In this document: positions 1 to 9,917 of the stretch, in pieces
Numbering within the stretch: the stretch's first letter is position 1
Layout: every line of letters starts with the position of its first letter
Assembly: GCA_014239855.1 (NCBI GenBank)
Contig: JAAZXY010000006.1
Span: 1 to 64,000, forward strand
DNA from: Acidimicrobiales bacterium
Lineage (GTDB): Bacteria; Actinomycetota; Acidimicrobiia; Acidimicrobiales; MedAcidi-G1
Direction: 5' to 3'
DNA length: 64,000 nucleotides
Made by a program: the position numbers and the translations under genes
The notes under the pieces: generated by a model
The model's database searches: none
The model's input: only the letters and a program-made list of their open reading frames with translations
What the model was told of the DNA's origin: nothing

Positions 1-2
1 TC

Positions 3-794
3 ACCAACTCGTTCGGCGGCAACCGTCACCGCCTCAAGTTGCACTCGCTCGAGGGTCGGGTCCATGAACTCAACGCCGCAGCGGCCGCCGCGGCCCGTGC
101 GGTGGCCGACGAGGCCGGTCGACCCGTCATCGTCGCCGGTTCCATGGGCCCCACCGGAGAACTCATCGAGCCGTTGGGCGAGCTCACCGAGGCCGAGGCG
201 GCCGAGGCCTTCGCCGAACAGGCAGCCGGTCTCACCGACGGCGGCGCCGACGTGTTGTGGCTCGAGACCATGAGCGCCCTTCCGGAGATCGAGGCGGGCG
301 TACGGGGCGCCCGCTCGGCATCTGACCTGCCGATCGTGGCCACCCTCAGCTTCGACACGGCGGGCCGAACCATGATGGGCATCACCGGAGAAGAAGCCGG
401 GCGATGCCTGGCCGAGCTCGGCGTGGCCGGGATCGGCGCCAACTGCGGCGCCAACCTGGCCGACACCGAGGCGGCCGTGGCCGCCATCCGGTCCGTCTGC
501 GGAGACATTCCGGTGATCTCCAAGGCCAACGCCGGGATCCCGGTCTGGAAGGGCGACGAACTCGAGTACGACGCGAGCCCCGAGGTGCTCTCCGCCCATG
601 CCCACCGCCTCCGGGAGGCGGGCATCACGGTGATCGGAGGCTGCTGCGGCAGCAACCCGGACCACATCGCCCACATCCGCGGTGTGCTGGACGGCACCCT
701 TCCGGTACCCGACATCGCCCCGCCCACACCGACCGCCACCGTCGGAGCCGCCGACCGGGCCGAGCGGACCAGCCGACGCCGACGACGCGGCTGA
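3..794 (+). CDS. Homocysteine S-methyltransferase family protein (5' end outside window)
   Basis: The product belongs to the zinc-dependent homocysteine/betaine-homocysteine S-methyltransferase family, which moves a methyl group to a thiol such as homocysteine in methionine metabolism. The reading frame is open from the window edge (TNSFGG...RLKLH), as expected just downstream of a missing N-terminus. Family zinc ligands are visible as the Cys of IGANCG and the Cys pair of GGCCG near the C-terminus. The last 35 or so residues are a Pro/Thr/Arg-rich tail. Its TGA overlaps the ATG of the next gene (TGATG at 792-796), so the two are probably co-translated. The methyl donor cannot be told from sequence. 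Confidence 0.85.
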   Translation, partial: TNSFGGNRHRLKLHSLEGRVHELNAAAAAAARAVADEAGRPVIVAGSMGPTGELIEPLGELTEAEAAEAFAEQAAGLTDGGADVLWLETMSALPEIEAGVRGARSASDLPIVATLSFDTAGRTMMGITGEEAGRCLAELGVAGIGANCGANLADTEAAVAAIRSVCGDIPVISKANAGIPVWKGDELEYDASPEVLSAHAHRLREAGITVIGGCCGSNPDHIAHIRGVLDGTLPVPDIAPPTPTATVGAADRAERTSRRRRRG

Positions 795-2329
795 TGCTCC
801 GCCAAGCCGCCCTCCTCGTGGCCATCACCACGGTCGCGGCCTGTGGTGGCACCTCGGCGCCGTCCGCCAATGCCGCTGATCCGGCACCAACGTCGAGTAC
901 CAGCGGCGTCACCTCCACGACCTCGACCGCCACGCCCACGACGACCGCGCTACCAGCGACCACAGCGCCGACCACCACCACCGCACCACCAACCACCACC
1001 ACAGCTCCGACCACCACCACAGCGCCGGCCAACACCACCGCGCCGCCCACCACCACCGCACCACCAGCCCCAACCACGCCACCTGCCACGACCACGACGA
1101 CCAGAGCGCCGGCCAACACCACCGCGCCGCCCACTACCACCGCACCACCAGCCCCAACCACGCCACCTGCCACGACCACGACCGCACCGGTTCCACTGCC
1201 CTGGCCCGATGATGTCGGCACCAGCCGATTCGGCGTCCTCGGCCAGTCCTTCGACGTCGCCGGCGGCTGGATCCGACCCCACCCCGGCGTCTTCCTCCGA
1301 TCCGAGATCGAAGCCGCCCTTGGCCACCGTCGATGGGACATCGCCGACTGGCACGTGATGCGTTGGCAGGCCGATCGTCTGGCTGTCGTCGGCACGATCT
1401 GGCCATTCGTCGACTGGGACCAGGCCACCTGCCACGGGTCCGATCCCGAGATCCAGCCCGTCCTCTGGGAGCTACCCACCAAGCTCTTCGCCCCCTGCGA
1501 CGACGCCGCATTCGTTGCGTGGCTCGCCGACGTGGTTGAGCGGTACGACGGGGACGGCATCGACGACATGCCGGGCCTCGCCTACCCCATCCGCCACTGG
1601 GAGGTGGCCAACGAGCCGGCGATGCAGGGCGGACACGGCCACTTCTTCCAGGGAACCTCATTGGACTATCTGGCCATGTTGCGGCTGGCCTTCGACGCCA
1701 TCACCGCTGCCGATCCGGCCGCCGTGATCCTGACCGGCGGCCAGGCCGGAATGCAGGTGGAGTTCGCCAACTTCTGGCGGCCGGTGCTCGAATCGGGCAC
1801 CGGGGCATTTCACATCGGGAATATCCACTCCATCGGCTCCGACCGATCCTTCTTCAGCAATGACTACCGGGGCTTTCTCGACGAGTCCGGCCATGCCGAC
1901 AAGACCTTCTGGATCACCGAGGCGCTGGTACCGACCATGCCCGAACCCGGTCAGAGGCCGCCCGGTGCCGACGAGTTGGCCCGGATCACCCTCACGGGAT
2001 TTGCCACGGCACTGGCCGACGGCGCCTCCCGGGTTTTCAACGTCGGCCCCCACGACCCGACCGGTGGCCCGGGACCTGAATCCGACGAAGCCTTCGAGCT
2101 CCTGGCACGTACCGTCTCGAACTTCGACTCCGCCAGCTGGGTGACGGGGACCTCCGTCCGCTTCGACATGCCGGATGGTCGATCCGTGTACGCCCTGTGG
2201 GACGACGCCGGCCTCCCGGCCTCGGTAACCGGCACCGTCGAGACCCTCCTCTACGACGGAACGACGGGGAATGCAGCGGCCGCAGGACTTTCGGCCGATG
2301 CCCCGATGCTGGTGACGGTCAGGCCGTAG
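794..2329 (+). CDS. Secreted lipoprotein with Thr/Pro linker and clan GH-A-like glycosidase domain
   Basis: A 511-residue surface protein. The N-terminus is a short lipoprotein signal with lipobox VAAC (Cys17). Residues about 25-135 form a low-complexity Thr/Pro/Ala linker that would hold the domain away from the membrane. The rest looks like a TIM-barrel glycoside hydrolase of clan A: WEVANEP near residue 273 resembles the acid/base strand (NEP) and WITEAL near residue 375 resembles the nucleophile strand. The substrate is unknown and assignment to a numbered GH family is not possible by eye. The start is the ATG overlapping the preceding stop, because everything upstream in this frame shadows the methyltransferase gene. 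It converges on, and overlaps by 11 bp, the patatin gene. Confidence 0.75.
   Translation: MLRQAALLVAITTVAACGGTSAPSANAADPAPTSSTSGVTSTTSTATPTTTALPATTAPTTTTAPPTTTTAPTTTTAPANTTAPPTTTAPPAPTTPPATTTTTRAPANTTAPPTTTAPPAPTTPPATTTTAPVPLPWPDDVGTSRFGVLGQSFDVAGGWIRPHPGVFLRSEIEAALGHRRWDIADWHVMRWQADRLAVVGTIWPFVDWDQATCHGSDPEIQPVLWELPTKLFAPCDDAAFVAWLADVVERYDGDGIDDMPGLAYPIRHWEVANEPAMQGGHGHFFQGTSLDYLAMLRLAFDAITAADPAAVILTGGQAGMQVEFANFWRPVLESGTGAFHIGNIHSIGSDRSFFSNDYRGFLDESGHADKTFWITEALVPTMPEPGQRPPGADELARITLTGFATALADGASRVFNVGPHDPTGGPGPESDEAFELLARTVSNFDSASWVTGTSVRFDMPDGRSVYALWDDAGLPASVTGTVETLLYDGTTGNAAAAGLSADAPMLVTVRP
1021..1182 (+). repeat. Two-copy 84-bp in-frame tandem repeat in lipoprotein linker
   Basis: Bases 1021-1098 recur at 1105-1182 with essentially one synonymous change (cac to cat-type codon difference). 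The 28-residue unit begins APANTTAPPTTTAPP. The near identity suggests a recent duplication or conversion of the Thr/Pro linker. Confidence 0.85.
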
Positions 2330-3200
2330 AGGCAGGTTCCGAGGAGACCGAAAGGGCCTCCTCCGCAACCTGAACGCCCTGGGCCAACAGGTCGGGCACG
2401 AGTTCGAACTCGAAGTCCGGTGCATCGTCCACCGTCGGCAACTCCAGGTGCAGGACATCGAGATCGATCGGCACGTCCAACCACTGCTGTCGGGTGAGCT
2501 CCGCGGCCGCCGCCCGGAAGCCCACCAGCATCAGCGACAACGCCGTCTGCTTGGTGGCCGGCGTGAACTTGGCCGCCACGTCCAGGACCACCAGCCGGGT
2601 CGGCGCCAGGGAGAGCGCACGACGTAGAGGAATGTTGGACACCACCCCGCCGTCGATGTGGAGGGTGTCGTCGCCCAGATCAACGGCGGGCAGGACTCCC
2701 GGCACCGCGGTGGTTGCGCACAGCAGATCGACCAGCGGGCCGCTCGTCCACCAGGTGACCTGACCGGTCGAGGCATCGGTGGTCCCGACGTGGCACGGCA
2801 CGGCGGCCTGGGAGAGGTCGTCCATCGGTGCATGATCGGCGATCAGGGCACGCAACCGATCCCCATTGTCGAAACTGGGTCGTCCACGCACGATGGCTGC
2901 CACATTGCGGATCACGCTGCCCCGGATGGGCTTCCGGTCGGCCACGTCACGCCACACGCCCTCCAGAAGCCGAGCCTGTTCCACCGTCGGGTTCGCCGCG
3001 AGGAAGGTCCCGTTGAGGGCGCCCGCCGACACCCCGACCACCTCATCGGGCACGATTCCGTGCTCCAGGAGAACCCTGATCATCCCGGCCTGGGCGGCGC
3101 CGCGAACCGACCCGCCGGACAGGACGAACACCGTGTGCTCCCGCTCCGACACGGTTTCGACGCGTTTCCGCCATCGTTCGAGGAATCGGAACCGGGTCAT
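2319..3200 (-). CDS. Patatin-like phospholipase
   Basis: A 293-residue patatin-fold lipid acyl hydrolase, expected to cleave acyl esters of phospholipids or other lipids with a Ser-Asp dyad. The elements are in order: oxyanion loop GGSVRG at about residue 29, nucleophile elbow GVSAG (Ser58), and the Asp of DGG in HIDGGVVSN near residue 187. There is no signal peptide, so it is probably cytosolic or peripheral at the inner membrane. The ATG at 3200 is chosen because a TACCGT box lies 6 nt upstream (leaderless arrangement) and homology begins shortly after. The longer frame upstream overlaps the divergent gene. It is similar in size to the RssA/YchK-type bacterial patatins. Confidence 0.88.
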   Translation of the reverse strand: MTRFRFLERWRKRVETVSEREHTVFVLSGGSVRGAAQAGMIRVLLEHGIVPDEVVGVSAGALNGTFLAANPTVEQARLLEGVWRDVADRKPIRGSVIRNVAAIVRGRPSFDNGDRLRALIADHAPMDDLSQAAVPCHVGTTDASTGQVTWWTSGPLVDLLCATTAVPGVLPAVDLGDDTLHIDGGVVSNIPLRRALSLAPTRLVVLDVAAKFTPATKQTALSLMLVGFRAAAAELTRQQWLDVPIDLDVLHLELPTVDDAPDFEFELVPDLLAQGVQVAEEALSVSSEPASTA

Positions 3201-3206
3201 GGCCCG

Positions 3207-3212
3207 ACGGTA
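3207..3212 (-). promoter_or_regulatory. -10 box of patatin gene (leaderless)
   Basis: TACCGT on the minus strand ends 6 nt before the ATG, with no Shine-Dalgarno between. The same layout recurs across the window. Confidence 0.5.
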
Positions 3213-3287
3213 GCGGGCCGAACGCGAGCGGCCCGATCCCACCCCGGCCCGGCCCGGCCCGGTCCCGTCCTCTCCGGCGACCCTCGT

Positions 3288-3293
3288 TAGGGT
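3288..3293 (+). promoter_or_regulatory. -10 box of DUF1214-like gene (leaderless)
   Basis: TAGGGT ends 6 nt before the ATG at 3300. With the box at 3207-3212 it forms a compact divergent promoter region of about 100 bp. Confidence 0.5.
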
Positions 3294-3299
3294 CGCTCC

Positions 3300-4523
3300 A
3301 TGGCAGCGCCACCCAGCGACCCAGGGTCCACCAGCGAGAACGACCTCCGGTCGGCATGGCACGCCTTCTGTGACCGGTTGAAGGACGGAGCGGAGATCGC
3401 ACTCGATCCCGACCGTCCCATCGACGACGTGGATCGGGCCGAGGGTCTCCGGGCCATGCTCCGCCGGTTGGCCAATGACACCAGCCGGGTACTGGAGGGC
3501 GGCGACCTCGACCACCCGCAACTGGCGTGTTTCCATCCGTTCAAGAACGGGCAGGACAACCCCGATGGGCTCTACCAGATGTCCGAGGTCGACCTGTCCC
3601 GCACCTACCGGCTCTCGGGCAACATCGGAACGGTCTGCTACCTCGGCGTCACGGCCATGACCACCAACTTCGCCGAACGGGGCATCCAGCAGTTCCTGAC
3701 CCTCAACGGCGATGACCTACCCACCGATGACGACGGCTACTTCGAACTGGTCTTCGGCGCCGGACCCCCTCCCGCCGGAGTCGGCGACGACTCCTGGTTC
3801 GACCTTCCACCGGAGCGATGCACCCTGATCATCCGGCAGTTCTTCTCCGACTGGGCCTCGGAGATCCCCGCCGACCTGCATCTGGAGTGCCTCGAACCCG
3901 TGGCAGTCTCCGGTCGCATGACCCCCGTGGCGATGGTCCGGCACCTCGGCGTGGCCGCCGAGCAGGTCCTCGACATGACCGCCTTCTGGGCCAAGTTCGG
4001 TGGAGCCCATGTGGCCCGCGGTGAGGTCAACTCGTTCGACCACGTCCAGGCCGCCCAGGGCGCGACCACAAATCTCGGCGGCAGCGTCGACCAGGGCTAC
4101 GGCCAGGCCTGGTACCGGATCGCCGATGACGAGGCCCTCCTGCTCGAGGTCGAGATTCCCGACTGCGTCTACTGGGGCATCCAGTTGGGCGACGTCTGGT
4201 ACCAGTCGCTGGACTGGTGGGATCACCAGTCCAGCCTCAACGGCCATCAGGCCGTGGTGTCGAACGACGGGGTGTTCCGGGCCGTGATCAGCCACCGGGA
4301 CCCGGGTATCGCCAACTGGTTGGACACCACGGGCTCCACCCAGGGCTGCATCACCTACCGGTGGAACCAGGCTGACCGTCAGCCCGTGCCGACCTGCACC
4401 CTGGTGCCCATCTCCTCGATCGACGAGCACCTCGACGACCGGTGGATTCCCATCACGCCCGACCAGCGCGCGATCGTCCTACGGGATCGGCGCCGAGCCG
4501 CACTACGGAGGTTCCGACGATGA
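3300..4523 (+). CDS. DUF1214-like conserved protein
   Basis: A 407-residue soluble protein of unknown function. The C-terminal half carries a pattern I associate with DUF1214/DUF1254-type proteins: a Trp-rich block (VWYQSLDWWDHQSSLNGHQ), then VISHRDPGIANWLDTT and a run ending YRWNQ. These proteins are often annotated hypothetical in actinobacteria. No signal peptide or membrane segment is seen. It is first in a three-gene unit with two LLM-class oxidoreductases: its TGA overlaps the next ATG (ATGA at 4520-4523), so a shared oxidative or catabolic job is plausible but unproven. The ATG at 3300 is preceded by a well-placed TAGGGT -10 box. Confidence 0.6.
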   Translation: MAAPPSDPGSTSENDLRSAWHAFCDRLKDGAEIALDPDRPIDDVDRAEGLRAMLRRLANDTSRVLEGGDLDHPQLACFHPFKNGQDNPDGLYQMSEVDLSRTYRLSGNIGTVCYLGVTAMTTNFAERGIQQFLTLNGDDLPTDDDGYFELVFGAGPPPAGVGDDSWFDLPPERCTLIIRQFFSDWASEIPADLHLECLEPVAVSGRMTPVAMVRHLGVAAEQVLDMTAFWAKFGGAHVARGEVNSFDHVQAAQGATTNLGGSVDQGYGQAWYRIADDEALLLEVEIPDCVYWGIQLGDVWYQSLDWWDHQSSLNGHQAVVSNDGVFRAVISHRDPGIANWLDTTGSTQGCITYRWNQADRQPVPTCTLVPISSIDEHLDDRWIPITPDQRAIVLRDRRRAALRRFRR

Positions 4524-5494
4524 CCGGATCGAGCGCAGCGGCGCTCCCCCAACTCTCCATTCAGGTGGTGAACTTCGCCGCCGAGCCGCCCGGAGACTGG
4601 ACCCGACTGTCGGACCATGCAGTGGCCGCCGACCGGGCCGGCGTGGACCGACTGGCGGTGGCCGACCACGTGGCCTTCGGCGACGACCTCGACGACTACG
4701 GCGATCCCTCCAAGGGCGGAACGATCGGTGGCCGCCAGCCCACCGGTCCGGGCGGAGCGTGGCTGGAGCCCCTCACCTCCCTCACCTGGCTGGCTGCCCG
4801 AACCGAGAAGATCCGACTCCAGACGGGAATCCTCCTGGCTGCGCTCCGGCGCCCGGTGGTCCTGGCCAAGACGGCAGCCACGCTCGACGTGCTGTCCGAC
4901 GGCCGTCTGGATCTGGGCGTCGGCGTGGGCTGGCAGGCCGCCGAGTACGAGGCCGCCGGTCTGGACTTCACCAACCGGGGCCGGCTCCTGGATCACAGCC
5001 TCGAGGTGTGTCGTGCCCTGTGGGCCGGCGAACCCACCGCCTACGCCAGCGACGAGTTGGCCTTCGACGACATCTGGTCCATGCCGTCACCGGTGCACGA
5101 GAACGGCGTACCGATCTGGGTCAGCGGAACCGTCAACCGTCGGACCGCACGGCGCCTCGCCACCTTCGGCTGCGGCTGGATTCCGTGGGGTGCCGACCGG
5201 GCCGACGTGGTCAACGGCATCCTCGGGATGCGAGCCCTCCAGGAGGAGATGGGCCTGGACGCCCGCCCCTTTGAGGTTCAGGGATCCCTTCCGGTGGTTC
5301 GCAACGACACCGGGGACGTGGACGTCCCGCTCACCATGGAGGGCGTCGCCCCACTGGTCGAAGCCGGCGTGACCGACTGCCGGATCGCCGTCCCGCTACC
5401 GGCGGACCCATCCGGCGCCGAAGACGTACTTGCCGAACTGGTCGCCTCCTTCCGGGCCGTGACCGGCCGAGGCGATATCGAGCCGTCACCGTGA
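4520..5494 (+). CDS. LLM-class F420-dependent oxidoreductase (first of pair)
   Basis: A 324-residue luciferase-like monooxygenase-fold flavin/F420 enzyme. Family marks include VDRLAVADHV near the N-terminus, RTEKIRLQTGILLAALRRPVVLAK, and DVLSDGRLDLGVGVGW. The product resembles the F420 branch (Rv2161c-type) rather than FMN luciferases, and a gene for F420:NADP reduction is present in this window (17407-18063). The substrate is unknown. The start is the ATG in an ATGA overlap with the upstream gene, and its own stop overlaps the GTG of the next gene, so all three should be translationally coupled. Confidence 0.85.
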   Translation: MTGSSAAALPQLSIQVVNFAAEPPGDWTRLSDHAVAADRAGVDRLAVADHVAFGDDLDDYGDPSKGGTIGGRQPTGPGGAWLEPLTSLTWLAARTEKIRLQTGILLAALRRPVVLAKTAATLDVLSDGRLDLGVGVGWQAAEYEAAGLDFTNRGRLLDHSLEVCRALWAGEPTAYASDELAFDDIWSMPSPVHENGVPIWVSGTVNRRTARRLATFGCGWIPWGADRADVVNGILGMRALQEEMGLDARPFEVQGSLPVVRNDTGDVDVPLTMEGVAPLVEAGVTDCRIAVPLPADPSGAEDVLAELVASFRAVTGRGDIEPSP

Positions 5495-6360
5495 GGTTCG
5501 GGTTCTTCGGAGTCAACAGCGGGGTGCTCGCCGAACCCGAGACCATGGCGGCGGTGGCCCGGACCGCCGAAGCCGCTGGCTGGGAGTCCATCTGGACCGG
5601 CGAGCACGTGGTGGTCGCCGATCCGCAACGACCGCCCTCACCGGTATCGCCCGGGACCCACTTCGTGGACCAGATCGCTTCGCTGGCCTTTCTGGCCGCC
5701 CACACGTCGACCATCCGCCTGGGTACCGGCATCGTGATCCTCCCGCAGCGAAACCCGGTGGTGCTGGCCAAGGAGTTGGCATCGGTCGACGTCCTCTCCG
5801 GCGGCCGTCTGGAGGCCGGCTTCGGCGTGGGCTACGTACCCGATGAGTTCGAGGCCATCGGCGTGCCCTTCGCCGAACGGGGTGCCCGGACCGACGAGCA
5901 CCTCGATGCCATGGCGGCCCTGTGGCGCGGCGACCCGACCTTCGACGGCCGCTTCACGTCCTGGAACGGCGTGGAGGCCTCGCCACGGCCCCTCCAGTCC
6001 GGTGGCCCACCCATCCATGTGGGAGGGGGTGCTCCGGCGACCTTCCGTCGAGCGGTCCGACGGGCCCACGGCTGGTACGGCTTCCTGTCCACCCTGGAGT
6101 CCACGGCGGCTGCCGTGAACAACATCCGGACCCTCGAGAGCGAACTCGACCGACCGGACGGCCTGGGCGCCGTCGGCATTTCGGTCTCACCTTCTGAGAC
6201 CGTGGACCGGGATCTGGTCTGTCGCTACGAGGATCTCGGGGTGGACCGCCTGATCCTGGTCCGCGACTTCCGTGACGTCGGACGCGGCCCCGATCCGGAG
6301 CGATCCGAATCGGTACTGGAGTTTCTGAACGAGACGCCCGACCGGCTGGGATTCAGCTGA
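5491..6360 (+). CDS. LLM-class F420-dependent oxidoreductase (second of pair)
   Basis: A 289-residue paralogue of the preceding gene, sharing the order TEAAGWESIWTGEHV, TSTIRLGTGIVILPQRNPV, LAKELASVDVLSGGRLEAGFGVGY. It begins with a GTG inside a GTGA overlap. A pair of adjacent LLM proteins may act as two separate reductases or as a heteromer; neither can be decided here. The 3' end overlaps the convergent MFS gene by 8 bp. Confidence 0.85.
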   Translation: MRFGFFGVNSGVLAEPETMAAVARTAEAAGWESIWTGEHVVVADPQRPPSPVSPGTHFVDQIASLAFLAAHTSTIRLGTGIVILPQRNPVVLAKELASVDVLSGGRLEAGFGVGYVPDEFEAIGVPFAERGARTDEHLDAMAALWRGDPTFDGRFTSWNGVEASPRPLQSGGPPIHVGGGAPATFRRAVRRAHGWYGFLSTLESTAAAVNNIRTLESELDRPDGLGAVGISVSPSETVDRDLVCRYEDLGVDRLILVRDFRDVGRGPDPERSESVLEFLNETPDRLGFS

Positions 6361-7786
6361 CATCCGAATCAACGGCCCGTCGCCGGGGACGGGTGTCGAC
6401 TCCCGACGCCACCACGATGCCCGCCACACCCGCCACGGCAAGCATCAGCATGACTCGACGGGCCCCCTGCACCGGGTCGTCGGTTCCGATCAACAGGGCC
6501 ACCGCCACCGCCACGCTGACCACGCTGCCGAACTCCGACATGATCCGGTTGGTGGCCCCCGCCTGACCCAGCGACGCATCCGGGACGTACCGCATGGCCA
6601 GCGACGCACTGTTGGCGTGGGCCAGCCCGATGCCCAACGCGTAGAGCCCGACGGCCGGGAACCACAGGCTGAGATCCGTGGTCTCCTCCACCCCGGATCG
6701 GAACCACAGAGCCCCGGTCACCATGCACAGGCCGCCGGGCACGATGAGGCGACGGTGACCGAACCGGTCGGCCAGCCGACCGCTCACAAAACTCATCGGC
6801 CCGCCGATGAGAGGCACGATGGCCAACGTCAAGCCGGCGGTCGACGGGGACATGCCCCACGGTCCGACCAGCAGGGTGATGAGCGCCAGGTAGGTCCCGG
6901 CGAAATTTCCGGCAATGAGGAAGGCCAGTGCGTTGCCCCGTGGGTAGTACCGGATCCGGTAGAGCGACAGATCGAGGATGGCGTCGGCCCGCCCCGAGGA
7001 GCGCAGGACCACGCCCAGCATGGCGGCCGGGGCCAGGATCAGGGCGGCCAGCGTGCCCGGCCCCGTCCATCCCCACGATTCGGCCTGGACCACGCCGGTG
7101 GCCAACGCAGCGGAGCCCGCCACCAGCAGCAGTACCCCGATCAGGTCGGGGCGGGACCGACCGGAGACGCCCGACGCCGGGCGATCAGCGGGGAGGAATC
7201 GAAGTCCCAGGAGAACGGTGATCAGGGCGATCGGGGTGTTGAACCCGAACGTCCATCGCCACCCCACGGCGTCGATGACCAGACCGCCGATCACCGGTCC
7301 CAGGACCAGTGAGATACCTCCCAGCCCACCGAAGGCTCCTACCGCCGTGCTGCGGCGGTCCGCCGGGAAGGCGTTCAGGAGGATGGCCATGGCCGCCGGA
7401 CCCTCGAGGGCCAGGCCCGCGGCCTGGACGACCCGGGCGGCCACCAGGAACGGCAGCGTGGGCGACACGGCGACCAGCACCGACCCGACGGCCAGCAGGG
7501 TCACCCCGGACAGGAACATCCGTCGCCGCCCGAACCGGTCCGACAACCAACCACAAGGGATGAGCAGGGCACACAGGGTGATGGCGAAGGCGTTCAGCAC
7601 CCACGAGGTGGCCGCCGGTCCGGCGTCGAACGTCCGCTCGATCTCACCGAACGACACGAAGGTCACCGAGTAGTTCATCGACGCGGCGACCACCGAGCCG
7701 GCCAGCAGCGCGTAGGTCCGCCACGGCGAGAGCGTGGCATCGACCACTTCGGCCTCCAGTCCGCTCTCCGACCCGCCCTTGACCAT
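6353..7786 (-). CDS. MFS transporter, DHA2 (14-TM) type exporter
   Basis: A 477-residue major facilitator with about 14 hydrophobic segments, as in the EmrB/QacA drug:H+ antiporters. It shows the loop 2-3 motif [13 protein letters not shown] and a second copy ([13 protein letters not shown]) in the C-terminal half. Most likely it exports a small amphipathic compound. The ATG at 7786 is preferred over the upstream TTG at 7846 because GGACGAG lies 9 nt before it and the extra 20 residues look non-conserved. It diverges from the TrpB-like gene with a 114-bp gap and converges on the LLM pair. Confidence 0.85.
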   Translation of the reverse strand: MVKGGSESGLEAEVVDATLSPWRTYALLAGSVVAASMNYSVTFVSFGEIERTFDAGPAATSWVLNAFAITLCALLIPCGWLSDRFGRRRMFLSGVTLLAVGSVLVAVSPTLPFLVAARVVQAAGLALEGPAAMAILLNAFPADRRSTAVGAFGGLGGISLVLGPVIGGLVIDAVGWRWTFGFNTPIALITVLLGLRFLPADRPASGVSGRSRPDLIGVLLLVAGSAALATGVVQAESWGWTGPGTLAALILAPAAMLGVVLRSSGRADAILDLSLYRIRYYPRGNALAFLIAGNFAGTYLALITLLVGPWGMSPSTAGLTLAIVPLIGGPMSFVSGRLADRFGHRRLIVPGGLCMVTGALWFRSGVEETTDLSLWFPAVGLYALGIGLAHANSASLAMRYVPDASLGQAGATNRIMSEFGSVVSVAVAVALLIGTDDPVQGARRVMLMLAVAGVAGIVVASGVDTRPRRRAVDSDVS

Positions 7787-7900
7787 TCGGGCAGTCTCGT
7801 CCGGTCCCAGACCTGCGGCCCCACCGGAAACCTGCTTGTATGGCAAGCCGTGCCGGCCTCCGGCAGATCCACGCCCCCGATCCAGGAACGAGGCGAATCG

Positions 7901-9265
7901 ATGTCAGACAACTACTCCAAGGTGCTGCTCGAAGAATCCGAGATGCCCACACAGTGGTACAACGTCATTCCCGACCTTCCAGAACCGCCACCGCCACCGC
8001 TGCATCCCGGCACCCTGGAGCCCATCGGCCCCGATGACCTGGCGCCCCTGTTCCCGATGGCCCTGATCATGCAGGAGGTCTCCACCGACTCCTACATCGA
8101 CATACCGGGCGAGGTCCTCGACGTCTACCGCCTCTGGCGACCGAGCCCGCTGCTGCGAGCCCGACGCCTCGAAAAGGCTCTGGACACGCCGGCCAAGATC
8201 TTCCTGAAGTACGAGGGCGTCAGCCCGGCCGGATCCCACAAGCCGAACACCGCGGTGCCCCAGGCCTTCTACAACGCTCAGGAAGGCGTCAAGCGTCTGA
8301 CCACGGAGACCGGAGCTGGCCAGTGGGGTTCCGCTCTCGCCTTCGCCACGGCCCAGTTCGGCCTGGACTGCGAGGTCTGGCAGGTCCGGGCCTCCTACGA
8401 CCAGAAGCCGTACCGCAAGACGATGATGGAGTTGTGGGGCGCCACCCTGCACGCCAGCCCTTCGGACCTCACCGAGGCCGGTCGTGCCATTCTGGCGGCC
8501 GACCCCGACAGCCCCGGGAGCCTCGGTATCGCCATCTCCGAAGCCGTCGAGCAGGCGGCACAGAGTGAAGAGACCCGTTACGCCCTCGGCAGTGTGCTCA
8601 ACCACGTGCTGCTCCACCAGACCATCATCGGGGAGGAGGCACTCCTCCAGTTGGCCAAGGTCGGAGAGACTCCCGATGTGCTGGTCGGCTGCACCGGAGG
8701 CGGATCCAACTTCGGCGGGCTCTCCTTCCCCTTCCTCCGCGAGAAGCTCGCGGGCCGGATGAACCCGGTGATCCGGTGCGTGGAGCCGGCGGCATGCCCA
8801 TCGCTCAGTCGCGGTGAGTACCGGTACGACTTCGGCGACACGGGTCAACTCACCCCGCTGGTCAAGATGCACACACTCGGCCACACGTTCATCCCGGATC
8901 CGATCCACGCCGGAGGCCTGCGATACCACGGGATGGCACCGCTGGTGTCCCACATCTACGAACTCGGGCTCGTCGAGGCGGAGGCCATCCACCAGACGGA
9001 GTGCTTCGCCGCCGCGCTGCAGTTCGCCCGCAGCGAGGGCATCGTTCCCGCCCCGGAGCCGACCCACGCCATCGCCGCCGCCATCCGCGAGGCTCTGCGC
9101 TGCAAGGAGACCGGCGAGGAGAAGGTCATCCTCACCGCCCTGTGTGGGCACGGCCACATGGACATGGCCGCCTACGAGAAGTACCTGGCCGGCGAACTCG
9201 TCGACTACGACTTCCCCGAGGAGGCCATCGCCGAGGCCATGGCCAAGGTCCCCGTCATCGCCTGA
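7901..9265 (+). CDS. TrpB2-type tryptophan synthase beta-like PLP enzyme
   Basis: A 454-residue PLP fold-type II enzyme of the TrpB2 branch, longer than classical TrpB (about 400 residues). The PLP Lys is Lys114 in AGSHKPNTA, and the phosphate-binding loop is GGGSNFGG near residue 262. TrpB2 makes tryptophan from indole and serine, usually without a TrpA partner, and may serve indole salvage. No trpA or other trp gene lies beside it, which fits a stand-alone role. The ATG at 7901 follows AACGAGG at good spacing. In-frame sequence upstream lacks conserved residues. Confidence 0.88.
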   Translation: MSDNYSKVLLEESEMPTQWYNVIPDLPEPPPPPLHPGTLEPIGPDDLAPLFPMALIMQEVSTDSYIDIPGEVLDVYRLWRPSPLLRARRLEKALDTPAKIFLKYEGVSPAGSHKPNTAVPQAFYNAQEGVKRLTTETGAGQWGSALAFATAQFGLDCEVWQVRASYDQKPYRKTMMELWGATLHASPSDLTEAGRAILAADPDSPGSLGIAISEAVEQAAQSEETRYALGSVLNHVLLHQTIIGEEALLQLAKVGETPDVLVGCTGGGSNFGGLSFPFLREKLAGRMNPVIRCVEPAACPSLSRGEYRYDFGDTGQLTPLVKMHTLGHTFIPDPIHAGGLRYHGMAPLVSHIYELGLVEAEAIHQTECFAAALQFARSEGIVPAPEPTHAIAAAIREALRCKETGEEKVILTALCGHGHMDMAAYEKYLAGELVDYDFPEEAIAEAMAKVPVIA

Positions 9266-9292
9266 ACCGCCGGAGGGACGGTCGGCAGCGTC

Positions 9293-9910
9293 TCAACCGT
9301 CGCCATCCAGGCGGTCGGCCTCGGCCCCGATCGACGTCGAATCGCCGTGCCCGGTGTGCACGGCCGTCGTCCGATCCAGCACGAACAACCTCGACCGGAT
9401 GCTCTCCACGAGGATCCCCAGATCCGAGAACGACCGCCCGGTGGCCCCCGGACCGCCGTTGAAGAGCGTGTCCCCGGAGAAGACCACGCCGAGGGTCGGT
9501 ACGTGGATGCAGCAACCGCCGGGCGAGTGACCCGGCGTGTGCAGGATCGTCAACTCGTCGCCCGCCAGATCGATGGTCAGGCCATCCCGCAACGGATCGT
9601 CGATACGACGATCCGGATGGACGACGTCCCACAGCATCCCGTCGTCGGGGTGCAGCCAGATCGGGGCATCGGTCGCCTCGGCCAGTTCCACGGCCGCGTT
9701 GATGTGGTCGTTGTGACCGTGGGTGCACAGCACACCCCGGACCCGCCGACCTCCCACCGCCTCGGCGATCGGTCGATGGTCGTGGGCGGCGTCGATGACC
9801 ACCACCTCGCGGTCGTCGCCGACCAGCCAGATGTTGTTGTCGACGTCGAAGTCCTCACCGTCCAGCGAGAAGATCCCGCTGGTCACCACATGGTCGACAC
9901 GCAGGCCCAT
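9293..9910 (-). CDS. MBL-fold hydrolase, candidate S-formylmycothiol hydrolase
   Basis: A 205-residue metallo-beta-lactamase-fold protein with the binuclear metal motif THGHNDH (His64, His66, Asp68, His69), then HTPGHSPGG, FSGDTLF and a late HTGHG. It follows the mycothiol formaldehyde dehydrogenase gene by 7 bp on the same strand. The same arrangement occurs in mycobacteria (mscR, Rv2259, beside the MBL gene Rv2260). The inferred role is hydrolysis of S-formylmycothiol to formate and mycothiol. That activity is inferred from context, and glyoxalase II-like hydrolysis of another thioester is the alternative. The ATG at 9910 starts a clean family N-terminus. Confidence 0.8.
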   Translation of the reverse strand: MGLRVDHVVTSGIFSLDGEDFDVDNNIWLVGDDREVVVIDAAHDHRPIAEAVGGRRVRGVLCTHGHNDHINAAVELAEATDAPIWLHPDDGMLWDVVHPDRRIDDPLRDGLTIDLAGDELTILHTPGHSPGGCCIHVPTLGVVFSGDTLFNGGPGATGRSFSDLGILVESIRSRLFVLDRTTAVHTGHGDSTSIGAEADRLDGDG

Positions 9911-9917
9911 CGTCGAC

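Noticed and set aside
911..1190. Possible CRISPR-like repeat array
   Set aside because: The Thr/Pro codon repeats are in frame in a lipoprotein linker and lack uniform spacers.
7787..7846. Start of the MFS protein at the TTG 7846
   Set aside because: No ribosome site, and extra residues are not conserved-looking; the ATG at 7786 has GGACGAG upstream.
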